Source: Branchinecta lynchi
Taxonomy: Eukaryota; Arthropoda; Branchiopoda; Anostraca; Branchinectidae
DNA length: 64,000 nucleotides
Direction of reading: 5' to 3'
Assembly (NCBI GenBank): GCA_023053575.1
Contig: JAKZAP010000001.1
Span: 16,570,849 to 16,634,848, forward strand
The notes beneath the pieces are model-generated. The model was not told the DNA's origin, ran no database searches, and saw only the letters and a program-made list of their open reading frames with translations. Made by a program: the position numbers and the translations under genes. Numbering within the stretch: the first letter of the stretch is position 1; every line of letters starts with the position of its first letter. Shown here piece after piece: positions 1-13,200 of the stretch.

Positions 1-272
1 GGAGGGGAGGATGCCCCCCCCCATGCTGTCAGCCAGTCAGTAAAAATAACCGACTCGGCACGAAGTGCAGTGATTTTTCTTTTAAACAGTTGATTTTTTT
101 TTCATGAAAACAGTCGGTTTTTCTGAAAATTGGTTGATTTTTTGTCAAAAATGTCATTTTTGTTGTTGAAAACAGTAGTTTTTTCTGCAGAAAAAGTTGG
201 TAAAAAATTACCAGCCAGTCAGTAAATCCCTAGTCCCCCCCCCCCCAAACATTTTGGCTAGTAACGCCTCTG
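1..272 (-). mobile_element. Right-hand end of a non-coding DNA element, cut by the window edge
   Basis: AT-rich sequence with repeated 'aaaacagt...tttt' blocks ends in a C-run and then TTTTGGCTAGTAACGCCTCTG. Its reverse complement matches the element starting at 45800, which begins CAGAGGCGTTACTAGCC followed by a G-run. The CAG...CTG ends resemble hAT-type termini, but only one end is visible here, so no target duplication can be tested. No reading frame is present. Confidence 0.5.
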
Positions 273-1283
273 CCTGCAGGCCCCTGTAGCAGTATGTCAT
301 GAAAGATATTTGATACTGCAAAATGGATATGTCAGCGGAATTTAATTAGAGCTATCTTTTGGCCCTTCTTGGCAGCTTCTTGGCAAGGGTCCTGTTTCAG
401 TCCTCTTCAGGATTCTAAGCCTCTCAAGTTGGAAAACTGAGCTTGTGGGAAACACAGGCTCGGTTTTTAGAGGCTCTAAGGATTTTCAAAAATCCTCCTG
501 GTAATCTCCCCAATTAGCACAGATTTCAGCCAAGAAATCTGCACAGAATGTCAAATCAGCACCAATTTGAGCCTAGTGTGGCCTCTAAACTTAGAGGCCT
601 CTAACTTAGATTCCCTTCGCTTCCTTCATCAGTTAGGAATGCCCAACCAAACAAGTTTCAACTTTCTTCTCAATCTCACTAACAGTGAGCTTTTATCACA
701 ATATGGGGGTTAAAATGTCATTATCCAAGCTCAGATACCGTTCAAAGACGCATAAATCTGCTTCATATCTCCTTCACTTACTTCTGACAGGTTTTCCTCG
801 AAATTGTCTCTTAACTGTTTGCAACAAACCCCTATCACTCCCCAATATCGCTCTTGTTGTAGCTGTGGTGAAGTTTCGATATTCCGTAATGATAGTTGCA
901 AGAAATTAACGCTAGATAACGTGCTCGCTTCCTTACTGGCGCAGTATAATTGCGTTATTACTGACTTCCGTCAACCCGACATCAACTTTCTAAAAATGGT
1001 AGTGACGGAAGATTTTGGGGAATCGTAGACCTATATTTGTAACACATATTTCCGTATCCCAGGTCCTTTTCAAGCGTAGGCTACACCCTCTTCTGTATGT
1101 AAATCTCGATGTAAATGCTGCGCCGGTGCTCTCATTTCATTTCAGAAGCTGAATAACCCTGCAGGGCAAGATGTTTTTCGACTGAACGGCAAATAGAAGT
1201 TCAGCACCAAGTAAGTTTAGTTGCGTCTCCAAGCTTGATTGAGTAGGAGCGACCATAGTTTGGGGTCAGGAATAAACAAGTAA
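273..1283. other. Intergenic; diverged half of a foldback repeat at 291-480, otherwise nothing recognised
   Basis: Positions 291-480 resemble the left arm of the foldback at 9265-9515 (shared 'ttagagctat' and 'ttggcaagg' blocks, and 'gttggaaaa'). The remainder up to 1283 has only short open frames without recognisable protein similarity. Confidence 0.35.
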
Positions 1284-4200
1284 ATGATGAAGAAGCAGGT
1301 AAAGTACTCCTATCTTTTTTTCTGCCTTAGTGGGGATATCTCATAAAGCTTTGTCGGGTTACATGGTCTTAATTCATTACCTTTTTTTTTTAGTTATGAT
1401 TCATCCGTTGAAATCAATTACCTCCAGGGAATAGGATAACATTAGTTTAGCCCTTAAACAGACCCTCCTGAGCGATCAGTGGCTCATAGGAGTCATAGGA
1501 TGTCGACGGAGCCTCTCCAATTATCATAAAGCTATGCTGTGTGGCTGCAGGGAAGGCTTCCCATCGGGAGAGAGGTAAATGTTGGCCTCTTTCAGGTACC
1601 GGTTAGGCTAACCTCAAATGCCAACGACTCAAAATTACCACGACTCATAATGCTCACAACTAAAAATGCCCACGGTTCAGAATACCCACGATTGAGTTGT
1701 CTGAGGTGTTCAGTCCGTTGTAGATCTATATATATATATATTTGTTATTGTATTGCCATGGCCTTCCGGCTCTTTGTGCAAATATATATTACTATCATGT
1801 CACATCATAGCCTACCAGTCATTGCCTACCTATGATATAACTTATACCATAGCTAGGCAATGAACTGCACCTGTACTACGGCTAAAGGCCTTACACATCA
1901 AGCCTGATATGGGTGTTAGCTTACTAATAGACAGACGGATGGATAGACTTCATATGTCAGTAACTTTTCAGGGTCCCAAAATCCAACATGAATTCTGATT
2001 TAAAGACGTATACACTGTCGAATTCTGGACAGACAAACTGAATATCTTTTCCGTGGTATCCCGTTCCTTACAACTTCGTTGTCCGTTGCCCAATTTGATT
2101 TTGGCCTGACCTGTCGACAGTTCGAGTCGGCATTTTGAGCGATTTCGTGGTGTTCTACCAGTTTGACGTCACTTGTGGGCATTTTGAGTCGGGGGCATTT
2201 TGAACCGTGGGCATTGTGATCGTGGGCATTCTGATTGTGAGAATGGGCAATAAGATCGTGGTGATTCTGGGAACCACCCCCCCGATCATACTGCCTCCGT
2301 AGCTTATGCCGTGTACGGCCTCGTCTTCGCCTTCCCTCGGGCTGTCCCTGATACACCTTTAAGGGCAGTCTGTATGAGGCATGCGTCGATCGTGACCTAA
2401 ATATATCCATTCGGTTCTTCATAATTTTGGTGACCATGGGATTGATTCGTTTTGTGCCAGATATCCTAGTTGGTAACTTCCTGTTGCTAGTTGAACATTG
2501 TTTTCGAAAATGTTATTTTCGAATTCGAGTAAACGTTTCTCGAGTTGCTGGTTGAATTTCCAAATTTCACTGGCGTATAACAATATGGATAGCATGTTGC
2601 GATTTAATAGTCGAAATTTAAGACGTAGTTAGTATTTATTACTTCTTCGTATCGGCCTGAGTTTGATGAAGGCGCCTGATGCTTGTCCAATTTGTCTCTT
2701 AGTTTTAGATATTAGGCTACATCGCCAGTAAGCTTCCTAAGTATTTACCTCTTGGACCTGCTTTGTGTGAGCATCGTGGAGCTAGGAAGAGTCAGATAGT
2801 GGCCATGCTTTTGGATTTATCGACGTTAATCGACTATCCGATTCAACCTTTGGGCCTTTTTACATCATCACATACCTGGCTACCTTATCAAACAGACGGC
2901 ATGAACTTCTCATGGCTTTTGGGCGGTCCTGTCTGTCGTCGGAGCTCTTTCGCAACATTCTGCCAGATTTCCAGCCAACAGCTGAAAATAAACGCCCCAC
3001 TCGAGGATCAAATTCGGTGAAGCAAAAGTTAAAGCTCCCTCCTGCAAATTGCAGTGTTCGGTATGACCGTTCATTCGTCCCGTACTTTTGCAACACTATT
3101 AACAGTGACTTGACTTAAATTGTGAACCAAGTGTTTGTATCTTTGACGTGTCAGTGCTATTCGTTTTTGGATAATCATGGCTAATTAATAAACTTGATTT
3201 GATTTGATTTGATTTGGTGCAAACGAGATCTCAGGTGCCAGCTTCTATGTAGCAGTACTTTGTTCACAGGATTGAGACCAGTTTGGTATCGTATCTAAAC
3301 CAGCATCCATGATATGGGTAGACAACTTATACAGCCAGTAGTTTTGCCAGTAGTTTTGTTTATGTACATAGTGTGTAAATACTGTTGATGATGTTCCATA
3401 GTGTGATTTCTCTTTTCTTTTTCATTTTCATACTCCGTTCCTAATTCCTTGTGAATTTTCGGGTAATAAAATTACTTACTTACTTACTTACTTACAGCAG
3501 AATTTCAGATACTTTTAATTCTAGACAGCCGCAACTGGACTTGTGCCACCGCCGCCACCTGTGCCATCCTTGACGACCCAGGTCCATGATGTCGAGGCGC
3601 ACAAAATACGGCAACACCAGTACGGTTGCGCTGCCACTTGTATGCATCTGGGCTGCGGTATTGTGGCCTTTTTTATGATCGTATTGGTGTTTGCCGTCCT
3701 AGTGGATGCACTAATTGGATATACGGTGACTGGTTCATTCATCATATTCCGGTTTGCAAAGGATTCGCAGTTCCATCCACTAGAAAATTTTCAAGTCGTT
3801 GCCACTCAGGAAGGTTTACTGAACCAGACGACGGTAAAGGCTACGTTACCAAGCAGCACATCCACGACCGTTGAAGAATGTAAGTTATTCTTACTGTCAT
3901 TACTCCAATGGATGAATTTTACGAAAGGGGCATCTGAAATTCCAGCGTGCCTATACTAGCTCCATCCAGCTCGATAAACGAGAACATTTTTTTTTAGTGG
4001 GGGAGGGAAAACTGCTTACATGACAATAACTTCGGCAGTCCATTATCCAAAAGATAACTTTCCCGGGAAAATGAATTCACTGCATATTCAAGGCCGTGGC
4101 ACTTCTGCCAAAATCGGGTCGGATTTCCGATCCGCTGTATAATGGCCTAACTATCCGTCGGAGCCCAAACCAAAAGTTTATCCTAGCACAACTAGTTTTT

Positions 4201-7200
4201 GGGATCCCAAAACGTAAGTGGAGGGATACCTATGACATCGCAAAAGTTGTCCGTCTGTCCGTCCGTCCGTCCGTCCGTCTGTCCGTCCGTCTGTAAGCAC
4301 GATAACTCTCGAAGGGAATGAGATATTTTGATGAAACTTGGGTGTGAGGGTTCGTTGGGTCGTCGGACCAGTCAAGTTCGTACATGGGCTTTGTAGCTCT
4401 ACATTTAGGGGTGGGGGAGGGGATTCAAATTAAGGGACAAACAAAATATTTTGAAACAGCTAATGTGATAGTCGATTATGGGGTAAAAAGACATACTGAA
4501 CACGATGGTGAAAACCATTTTGTCATCGGACAAGTAGTTCGCCCGGAATCCGGCCAAAACCGGAAAGTTTGTTGAAAGTAAAAGTTTTATTTGAAGTTGA
4601 TTAGATGCTCGATTTAGGGGTAGGAAGACATGGTGAAGACGATGGTGAACATTATTTTCTCGATGGACAAGTATTTCGCCCGGAATCCGGCCCAAACCGG
4701 AAAGTTTGTTGAAAGTAAAAGTTTTATTTGAAATTGATTAGATGTTCGATTTAGGGGTAGGAAGAGATGCCGAAGACGATGGTGAAAACTATTTTCTCGA
4801 TGGACAAGTATTTCGCCCGGAATCCGGCCCAAACCGGAAAGTTTGTTGAAAGTAAAAGTTTTATTTGAAGTTGATTAAATGTTCGATTTAGAGGTAGGGA
4901 GACATGCTGAAGACGATGGTGAAAACTATTTTCTCGACGGACAAGCATTTCGACCGGAATCCGGCCCAAACCGGAAAGTTTGTCAAAATTAAAAGTTTTT
5001 ATTTGGAGTTGATTAGATGTTCGATTTAGGGCAAGAAGACATGCTGAACACTTATGTGAAAACAAGTTTCTACCCGGACATGTAGTTCGTCCGGAATCCG
5101 GCCAAAACCGGAAAACTGTTGGAAGTCAAAGTTTTATTTCTAGTTGATTAGATAAGCGATTTAGGGGTAAGAAGAGATGCTGAGTCCCTGTGTGACAATC
5201 GTAATTTACCCGGACATATAGTTCGACCGGAATCCGGCTGGAATCGGAAAATTTGTTATAAGCTAAATTTCTATTTGAAGCTGATCAGATGTTCATTACT
5301 GGGGAAAGAAGATACCCTGATTTCGTCTTTGAGCTTTCTTTTTTTGCCGGACAGATAGTTCTGGAGTTCGGCCAGAACCGGGAAATTGGCAGAAGTGGCA
5401 GGAAGTTTTCGTCAAAACAGATATGACTTATAGGGGTAAACACACATGCTGAATCCAAATCTGAACTTGGTTTTCTCAGGTGATTAGCTATTTGGCCTTA
5501 ATCTGTTTCTGAATTTTAATTGTAAAAATGTTCAAGGAGTCTGGCGAAGACTGGATCTGGCTAAGACAAGACCCAGTTGTCTGGATCAGATATTGAATTT
5601 TTGGGATCCCATCGAAACCTTTGGTCTTGTTTGTATTTCCATGTACTTTTGTCAAGTCAGGATCCCAAATTTGCAGCTTTTACAATACAGTCAAGGTATC
5701 CATACGACCAGAAAAGTGAACGTTTCCGTCCCCAAATTTCTCAGCCCCTCCGCCTGCTCCTAAATGTTGAGGTACAAAGCCAATCCACGAACTTAGCCTG
5801 AAGACTCCCTTTACCATCAACTCTAAAGGACGTATTGGCACCTGATAGGTTGCACATGCAAATCCCTTGAATCTATAATACAAAATCTGGCTTTAATAAT
5901 AATTATATTTAAACCCTCCATACAAATACAATGTAAATGGTCGGAGGAGTTGGTAAAGAAACAAAAGAAAAAGAAAAAGAAAAGAGAATTATACAACAAT
6001 ACGATACAAAATTAAGCTGTGATAACTAAAAATAACCACAACAAGGACAAACTTGAGTCACAATCACTCATGAAGAACGGTCCCGCTGCTTCAAATGAGG
6101 CGTGGCCTTATCGCATGGCAAACTCGACTCTGCGCAGTGAAAAGTCATCACATATACCATACCAGAGAAAAAATGTCAGAAATTTCTCTTCGCCATAGTA
6201 TTTTAATTTCTAGATTCAGGGAATTATGTCCGCAATCTGTCAAGTGCCAAAATGCACTTTAATCACCGGGATCGCAGACAAGCGGACGAAAAAATTTAGG
6301 ATATCGTAAGTGTCGCTCATTATCGTGTTGGGCCCCAAGCGGCGCTTGGTTGAGGGGCCAATAACCTTGTAGGAAACTGCCGTCTTCAATTTACACCAAC
6401 GCAAGAAAGCATCAACGCTGTACCCGGAACTCTCACCGGCTTCAGTTTTTATCCCAATCGCTTCACTCGTCACTCAAGTGACTCACATCACGTTTTAACT
6501 CTCCCACCATGGCAGAAATCAGAATACAACCTTTGTACCTACCTACCGCCCCACTCGTTTTTGGGATCCCAAAACGTAAGTGGAGGGATACCTATGACAT
6601 CGCAAAAGTTGTCCGTCTGTCCGTCCGTCCGTCCGTCCGTCCGTCTGTCCGTCCGTCTGTAAGCACGATAACTCTCGAAGGGAATGAGATATTTTGATGA
6701 AACTTGGTGTGAGGGTTCGTTGGGTCGTCGGACCAGTCAAGTTCGTAGATGGGCTTTGTAGCTCTACATTTAGGGGTGGGGGAGGGGATTCAAATTAAGG
6801 GACAAACAAAATATTTTGAAACAGCTAATGTGATAGTCGATTATGGGGTAAGAAGACATGCTGAACACGATGGTTCAAACCATTTTGTCATCGGACAAGT
6901 AGTTCGCCCGGAATCCGGCCAAAACCGGAAAGTTTGTTGAAAGTAAAAGTTTTATTTGAAGTTGATTAGATGTTCGATCTAGGGGTAGGAAGACATGCTG
7001 AAGACGATGGTGAAAATTATTTTCTCGACGGACAAGTATTTCGCCCGGAATCCGGCCCAAACCGGAAAGTTTGTTGAAAGTAAAAGTTTTATTTGGAATT
7101 GATTAGATGTTCGATTTAGGGGTAGGAAGACATGCTGAAGACGATGGTGAAAACTATTTTCTCGATGGACAAGTATTTCGCCCGGAATCCGGCCCAAATC

Positions 7201-10200
7201 GGAAAGTTTGTTGAAAGTAAAAGTTTTATTTGAAGTTGATTAAATGTTCGATTTAGAGGTAGGGAGACATGCTGAAGACGATGGTGAAAACTATTTTCTC
7301 GACGGACACTTCGACCGGAATCCGGCCCAAACCGGAAAGTTTGTCAAAATTAAAAGTTTTATTTGGAGTTGATTAGATGTTCGATTCAGGGCAAGAAGAC
7401 ATGCTGAACACTTATGTGAAAACAAGTTTCTACCCAGACATGTAGTTCGTCCGGAATCCGGCCAAAACCGGAAAACTGTTGGAAGTCAAAGCTTTATTTC
7501 TAGTTCATTAGATAAGCGATTTAGGGGTAAGAAGAGATGCTGAGTCCCTGTGTGACAATCGTATTTTACCCGTTCATATAGTCCCTGATTTCGTCTTTGA
7601 GCTTTCTTTTTTCGCCGGACAAGTAGTTCTGGAGTTCGGCCGGAACCGGGAAATTGGCAGAAGTGGCAGGAAGTTTTCGTCAAAACAGATATGACTTATC
7701 GGGGTAAACATATATGTTGAATCCAAATCTGAACTTGGTTTTCTCAGGTGATTAGCTATTTGGCCTTAATCTGTTTCTGAATTTTAATTGTAAAAATGTT
7801 CAAGGAGTCTGGCGAAGACTGGATCTGGCTAAGACAAGACCCAGTTGTCTGGATCAGATATTGAATTTTTGGGATCCCATCGAAACCTTTGGTCTTGTAT
7901 CACTAGTGGTGCAACAAACTGACTGGGTGCCACAAAACTCGCGGGACCTCCCTCCAACTCTCCTATCATCAAGTTTCACTCGAATCGGATCATCTGTTCG
8001 TTTACTGCTTAAGTACAAAATTAAAAAAATTGGATTTTACTTAAGTACAACTTTCCCAGAGTACTTAATACTTGATACTTAAGTAAAATATCCAAATAAT
8101 TGAATAGCTCAAGTACCAGAAAAAGTTCAAGTTCTGTTGCAAGTACATTTCACTTACATCAAATCGAGTTTTTCTTCAGAACAACAAAAAGGAGTATCAA
8201 AACTCACAAATGGAGTTGGGCAAAATATTATAAAATAATTTTTTCTTGCGTGCATGGGAGGACAGATGACGACGAGTCAATAGTTGCGTTTTTGTAGATA
8301 CCATGGTATCTGATACCACGGTCTAAAGGCGTTTTTGCAGTTATCGTGGTATCTGATACCACGGTCAAAAGGCGTTTTTGCAGTTATCGTGGTATCTGGC
8401 CGGTTATCGTGGTATCTGATATTCAGATACCACGGTCCGACCGTGGTAACTGATCGTGGTATTTGAAGAAGTCATTTCACTTTCATCAGTTTTTGTCAAA
8501 TTGGTGGGAAAGGAGTTTGGCACTTAGTGATGTGACTGAATATCAGTTTTATGATTTCGAAAAGCGCAATTTCGGCAATTGTCGTTTTTGCAGAGCAACC
8601 GTGTATCAGACAGATACCACGGTAACTGCAAAAAGACTAATTGCAAATCCAGTTACCGTGGCAACAGATACCATGGTATCTGCAAAAACGCAACTAATAT
8701 TTGGCATTTGCCCCGTGAAATGAAAGATTTTCGTGTTGGCGATTGTCGACGCTTTCCAGACTCCCTGATCTACGAAGTTGAGGTTCGGCAAAAATGTTTG
8801 AAAACTTTGCGTCATGGTTATCAAGGGGGAAAGCCAAGCGAATCATAATTTTACCGGAATTTCTTCAGGTTTTACCGGAAATGTCTCCGTATTAACCATC
8901 TCTACAGAAACTCTAGAACAGGCCTACTGTTGTGTTCTCACTTATATTATGTGTTACAAATAACACAAAATAGGCTCGTTAAGGTTTTACTGAAAAGTCA
9001 CCTTATTTTTCATTCTGATATTCGAATACTGAAATACTCGGAACACACCTGAGGGATTTTGTAGTTTTCGTAATAACGTTCAGAGCGTGGGCTGCTTGCA
9101 TGGTAAACCAAAATTCATTCAGACGCGGAAAATTTGAATTTAAACAAAGGCCTGCCTTTCCGGGGCTGAAGATGCGACATCGGAGAAGTTTGCCTCTAGA
9201 AAAGTAGGAAAATTATTTTAAATATTCCTTCAGCCCAAGCTGACTGCGAATCATATTTGATAGTGCAAAACGGATACGTCAGCTGAATTTTATTAGAGCT
9301 ATATTTCGGCCCCTCTTGGCAAGGTTCCTCTTCTGGCTCAAAACCGTTAAAGTTGGAAAAATGAACTTGTGGGAAAACAAAGTTTGTGGGAAAACGAACT
9401 TGTTGGTTTTCCCTTAAGTTCGTTTTTCCAACTTGAGCGGCTTTGAGCCACAAGAGGACCCTTGCCAAGAAGGGCCGAAATATAGCTCTAAATTCAGCTG
9501 ACGTATCCGTTTTGCCAGTTATCGTGGTATCAGATATTCAGATACTACGGTCCGACCGTGGTAACTGGTCGTGGTATCTGAAAAGTTATTTCACTTTCAT
9601 CAAATTTTGTCCGATTGGTTTAGCACTTAGTGATGTAACTGGTTTTCTGTTTTTCTTTTGGGATGACTTCAAAAATTGCAATTTCGGCAATAGTCGTTTT
9701 TGCAGAGCAACGCGTATCAGATACCACGATAACCGCAAATCCCGGTAGATTCCCTGAGACAAGTTGCGGTATGTTCCTTGTGAAAGATATCGCACAAGTT
9801 CCCTGCGCCGAATTCTGGTAGATTCCGTGGGGTAAATTCCGATAGCCCTGAGACAAATTGCGGTAGACCCCTTGTGAAAGATTTCGCACAAATTCCGGTA
9901 GATTCCGTGAGCCGAAGCTCGCAGATTCCCAGGGGTATATCCTGTAGATTCCCTCAGAGAAGTTGCGGTAGGTTCCTTATGAAAGATATCGCACAAATTC
10001 CGTCTGGTAGACTCCAGGGGGGGGGGGGGGGAGAGGTAAATTCCAGTAGATTCACTGAGACAAATTCTGATAGGATCCTTGAGAAAGATTTAGCGTAGAT
10101 TCCATGAGCGAAACCCGGTAGATTTTCGGAGCAAAATTTCGTAGATTAAAATCTGTAAATTCCGGTAGATTCCTTGTGAAAGATTTCGTACAAATTCCAG

Positions 10201-13200
10201 TAGATTCCCTGAGCCGAATTTCGTAGATTCCCAGGGGAAAATTCCGGTAGATCCAAGTTCCGGTAGATTCCTTGTGAAAGATTCCGCACAAATTCCAGTA
10301 GAGGGGTAAAGTCCGGTAGATTCCCTGAGACAAGTTGCGGTAAGTTTCTTGCGAAAGATATCGCACAAATTCCGGTAGATTCCCTGAGCCGAATTCCGGT
10401 AGATTCCTTGAGACAAGTTACGGTAGCTTAGTTGTGAAAGATTTAGCGTAGAATCTATGAGAAAAATCCGGTAGATTCCCTGAGGCAAATTTCGTAGATT
10501 CCGAGGGGTAAGTTCCGTTAGATTCACTGAGACATTTTCCGGTACATTCCCTGTGAAATATTTTGCACAAATTACGGTAGATTCCGTGAGCCGAATTTCG
10601 TAGATTCCCAGGAGTAATGCCGGTAGATCCTGAGACAAGTTCCGGTAGATTCCTTGTGAAAAATTTAGCGTAGATTCTATGAGCAAAATCCAGTAGGTTT
10701 CCTGAGCAATAATCCGGTAGATTCCCCAATTGAATTTGACCAGTCAAAATTTACCGGAATTTTTTTCCCATAGGCTTTCTGGGGGGGGGGGGTGCAGATC
10801 CCTCCCGACACCCCCCCCCCTCGGGACGCCCCTGCATAGACCTGTAGGCCTACCGAATCTTCAAAGCTAAAAAAAAAAGTTTCCCATGCCATTATCCTTG
10901 AAAAAGTTGTTCCACTAAAAGAGTTGTTGCTTCTTGCTTGAAGCTTTCGGCGAAGTCTTTCAGTCTAGTAGGCCATAGGAAGAACAAGCACAATCCCCAG
11001 ATACATAGCTGACAAGACCGTATCGGATCCGAGCACTGCGGGGGGAGTTCGAGGGAGGGTTCCGGAATTCCGGTTATCCCGAGTTAAGATGCTTCCACGT
11101 GTGCTAGGACGATGAAACTTGGCAGGCGTATCAGGGACTCGACAATTTCAGCTTAAGAACGGTCGTTTCGCCGATTTGACCATCGTGGGGGGAGTGCAGC
11201 TAGGGGGAATCCGGAATCCTGAGAAATGTCCAACTTTTGAACGGGTGATCGGATCTTAATGAAACTTGATATTCGGAAAGGACTCATGTCATGTCTCAGA
11301 TGTCCCATTTCAAGTGCGGACAGGATCCGATCAATGTGGGGGAGCCTGGGGGGGGGGGACGTGACACGCTTAGAGTGTAGCGACTGGGATGGCACTTGGT
11401 GGGAAGAACAAACCAGAACACCAGTAACAGACCCGGACCGGATTCGGGCACTCCGGGGGAGTTGGAAGGTGGTCAATTCCGGTGATCGCGATTTAAGGTA
11501 CTTCCAGATGTGCTAGGACGACGAAACTTGGATTGAAAATTGGAGACTTGACAAGATTGGCTTGGAAATTGTCACTTTCCAGATCCGATCATCCCTTAAA
11601 GTACTCTCTTCACCGCAAAGTACAAAAATACTTTTAAGCAAAGTTTATATTTTCATGACCCCCATGAGCCCATGATACTTTTTTATGACACTTGCCCTTC
11701 GGCCAAGTGCCATATAGCGATTGTAATTTCTGTCCGTCAGTCGGTCCCGATTTTTGCTAGTTCGGACACTTCCAGATAAACTAGGACGATGAAACTTGGC
11801 AGGCGTATCAGGGACCGGACCAGATTAAATTAGAAATAGTCGTTTCCCCGATCCGATCATCTAGAGGGGAGTGGAGAGAGGGGGAATCCGGAAAAAATAG
11901 TAAAATGAGATATTTTTAACTTACGAACGGGTGATCGGATCTTAATGAGACTTGATATATAGAAGGAACTCGTGTCAATCAGATGTTCCATTTCAAATCC
12001 AGACCGGATCCGGTGACACTGGGGTGAGTTGGAGGGGAAAACCGGAAATCTTGAGAAACGCTTAGAGTGGAGGGGTCGGGATGAAACTTGGTGGGAAGAA
12101 CAAGCACAAGTCCTAGATACGTCATTGACATAACCGGAACGGATCCGCTCACTTTGGGGCAGTTGGGGGGGGGGGGGAGGTCCACATTTCTAGTGGTCCC
12201 GCGAGTTTGGAGCTTCCTGATGTGCTAGGACAGTGAAAGTTGGGAGGCGTGTCAAGGACCCGACCAGATTAAATAGGAAATAGTCACTTCCCCGATCCGA
12301 CCATCGGGGGGGGGGTAGGGAGGGGGAAACCAAAAATTGAAGTATTTTTAACTTGCGAACGGGTGATCTGATCTTGGTGAAAGTTGATACTTAGGATGAC
12401 CTCGTGTCTCAGACGCCCCACTTTAAATCCGGACACGATCCGATGACAGTGGGAGGAGCTGGAAGAGGGACCGGAAATCTTGAGAAACGCTTCGAGTGGA
12501 GGGATCGGGATGAAACTTGGTGTGAAGAACAAGCACAAGTCCTATATACGTCATCGACATAACCGGACCGCATCTGGGCACTGCCAAGTTTCATCGTCCT
12601 AGCACACGTGGAAGCATCTTAACTCGGGATAACCGGAATTCCAGAACCCTCCCTCGAACTCCCCCCGCCGTGCTCGGATCCGATCCGGTCTTGTCAACTA
12701 TTTATCTGGGGATTGTGCTTGTTCTTCCCACCAAGTTTCATCCCGATCATCTCCTCTGAACATGTCACACAATTTCCTGTTCCCCCCTCCAACTCCCCCC
12801 AAAGTCACCGGATCGTAGACAGGAGTTTTTTCCGTATATCAGGTTTCATTAAGATCCGATTCCCCGTTCAAAAGTTAAAAATACGTCAATATTCCGATTT
12901 CCCCTCCCTCCACTCCGCCCACGGTGGTCGAATCAGGGAAGTGACTTTTTCCAAGTTAGTTTGGTAGGGTCCCTAATACGCCTGCCAAGTTTCATCGTCC
13001 TAGCAATTCTGGTAGTACCATAACTCGAGATGAGCAACCTGACAAACAGGCCGACAGACCGAAAAGTGAAGCTGCAAGTGCCATAAAAACAAAACATTTA
13101 CGGGATCTGGCGAAGACAGGAAGTCCACAAAAACCAAATGCCTGAACGAAGCAAGTCGAATAAAGATTCCTTTTTGGAATCCCGCCGAAACCTTTGGTCT

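Noticed and set aside
10052..10747. Overlapping minus-strand frames of 104-198 codons with 'LSQGIYRNL' repeats
   Set aside because: All frames are open because the underlying minisatellite unit lacks stops; no start context or splice evidence.
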